Assembly: GCA_947169885.1 (NCBI GenBank)
Contig: CAMVRM010000003.1
Coordinates: 53,937 to 117,936 of the forward strand
Length of the DNA: 64,000 nucleotides
Reading direction: 5' to 3'
Source of the DNA: an uncultured Ruminococcus sp.
Lineage (GTDB): Bacteria > Bacillota > Clostridia > Oscillospirales > Ruminococcaceae
This document shows positions 63,345 through 64,000 of the stretch, one piece after another. Each line of letters starts with the position of its first letter. Positions within the stretch are counted from its first letter, which is position 1. A program made the position numbers and the translations under genes. The notes beneath the pieces were generated by a model. That model did no database searches and was not told the DNA's origin. It saw only the letters and a program-made list of their open reading frames with translations.

Positions 63345-64000
63345 ATGGACAAAAACGCATTAAAAAAATTCGCAGTGTGGGCAAGGCGTGAGCTTATTTC
63401 CCGTGTTAGCCAGAAAGCGTTGCAGTACGGGATTTCAGAATCAGACTGCGGCGAAGTTAATGTTGACAGCGTAAAGGGCAGATTGCTGACTCCTGATGAG
63501 AAGTCACAGCGTAACTCGCTGATTGAAAAAATCAAAAGCGTAGGCTATCAGGAAGCAATGGAAGAAGCTGCCTATACTTGGTTCAACCGTTTTACTGCTC
63601 TCAGATATATGGAGGTAAACGGCTATCTTCCGAGCCATGTCAGAGTATTTACCGATGAATCAAACAATTTCAAGCCGCAGATAATTGATGAAGCTATCCA
63701 CCTTGATATTAAAGGACTTGACATGGATAAAGTCTATGCTTACAAGGAAGCCAACGATACCGAGGCGCTTTATAAGTATCTGCTTATAACACAGTGCAAT
63801 GCGTTCGGAGAAATACTTCCCGGAATGTTCAGCAGTATCAACGACTTTACTATTCTACTGTTCCCCGATAATATTCTCCGTGAGGGCAGTGTATTAGAAC
63901 AGATGATCTCGGTTATTCCCGAAGAAGACTGGAAAGACCAGGTGCAGATCATCGGCTGGCTGTATCAGTATTACAACAGCGAGAAAAAGGACGCTGTTTT
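63345..64000 (+). CDS. pglX: BREX adenine-specific DNA methyltransferase PglX (BrxX), N-terminal part; continues beyond window
   Basis: MDKNALKKFAVWARRELISRVSQKALQYGISE...AAYTWFNRFTALRYMEVNGYLPSHVRVFTDE. Confidence 0.88.
   Translation, partial: MDKNALKKFAVWARRELISRVSQKALQYGISESDCGEVNVDSVKGRLLTPDEKSQRNSLIEKIKSVGYQEAMEEAAYTWFNRFTALRYMEVNGYLPSHVRVFTDESNNFKPQIIDEAIHLDIKGLDMDKVYAYKEANDTEALYKYLLITQCNAFGEILPGMFSSINDFTILLFPDNILREGSVLEQMISVIPEEDWKDQVQIIGWLYQYYNSEKKDAV

Noticed and set aside
58239-64000. A wholly new defence system
   Set aside because: Genes match the described type I BREX order; only the small HTH regulator and off-window genes remain open.

Overview
64 kb chromosomal window from a Ruminococcus-like (Oscillospiraceae-type) Firmicute, judged only from protein flavour. 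It is mostly housekeeping and carbohydrate genes: Met_gamma_lyase family enzyme, BspA-like LRR protein, two M42 peptidases, murD, an FprA/rubredoxin-flavoprotein pair, an addB-like gene, GH2/GH95/GH26 glycosidases, an orphan pilin-like gene, SulP, queH, spoVAD/spoVAE behind a sigmaG-like promoter, an NrtR-type Nudix regulator with pncB, a bioY-B-D-A operon with a BirA box, and a TCS/ABC/serine-hydrolase module. The accessory part (about 41.4-64 kb) is the more interesting half. It holds (i) three identical 161-bp MITE-like elements with perfect 17-bp TIRs and 3-bp TNA target duplications; two of these sit exactly at stop codons, which the duplication preserves. (ii) Two tandem secreted HExxH proteins share a 437-bp identical 3' end. 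(iii) There is an orphan SUKH-like immunity gene. (iv) A three-gene phosphonate locus is headed by a LicC/PntC-like + cytidylyltransferase + PEP mutase triple-domain fusion. (v) The start of a type I BREX system (brxA-brxB-brxC-pglX) runs off the right edge and lies next to a decayed conjugative-element gene. A leader with three tandem 5-bp-stem/5-nt-loop hairpins precedes the pilin gene. No rRNA, tRNA or CRISPR array was recognised. All family names come from reading the sequence and from memory; no database search was run.
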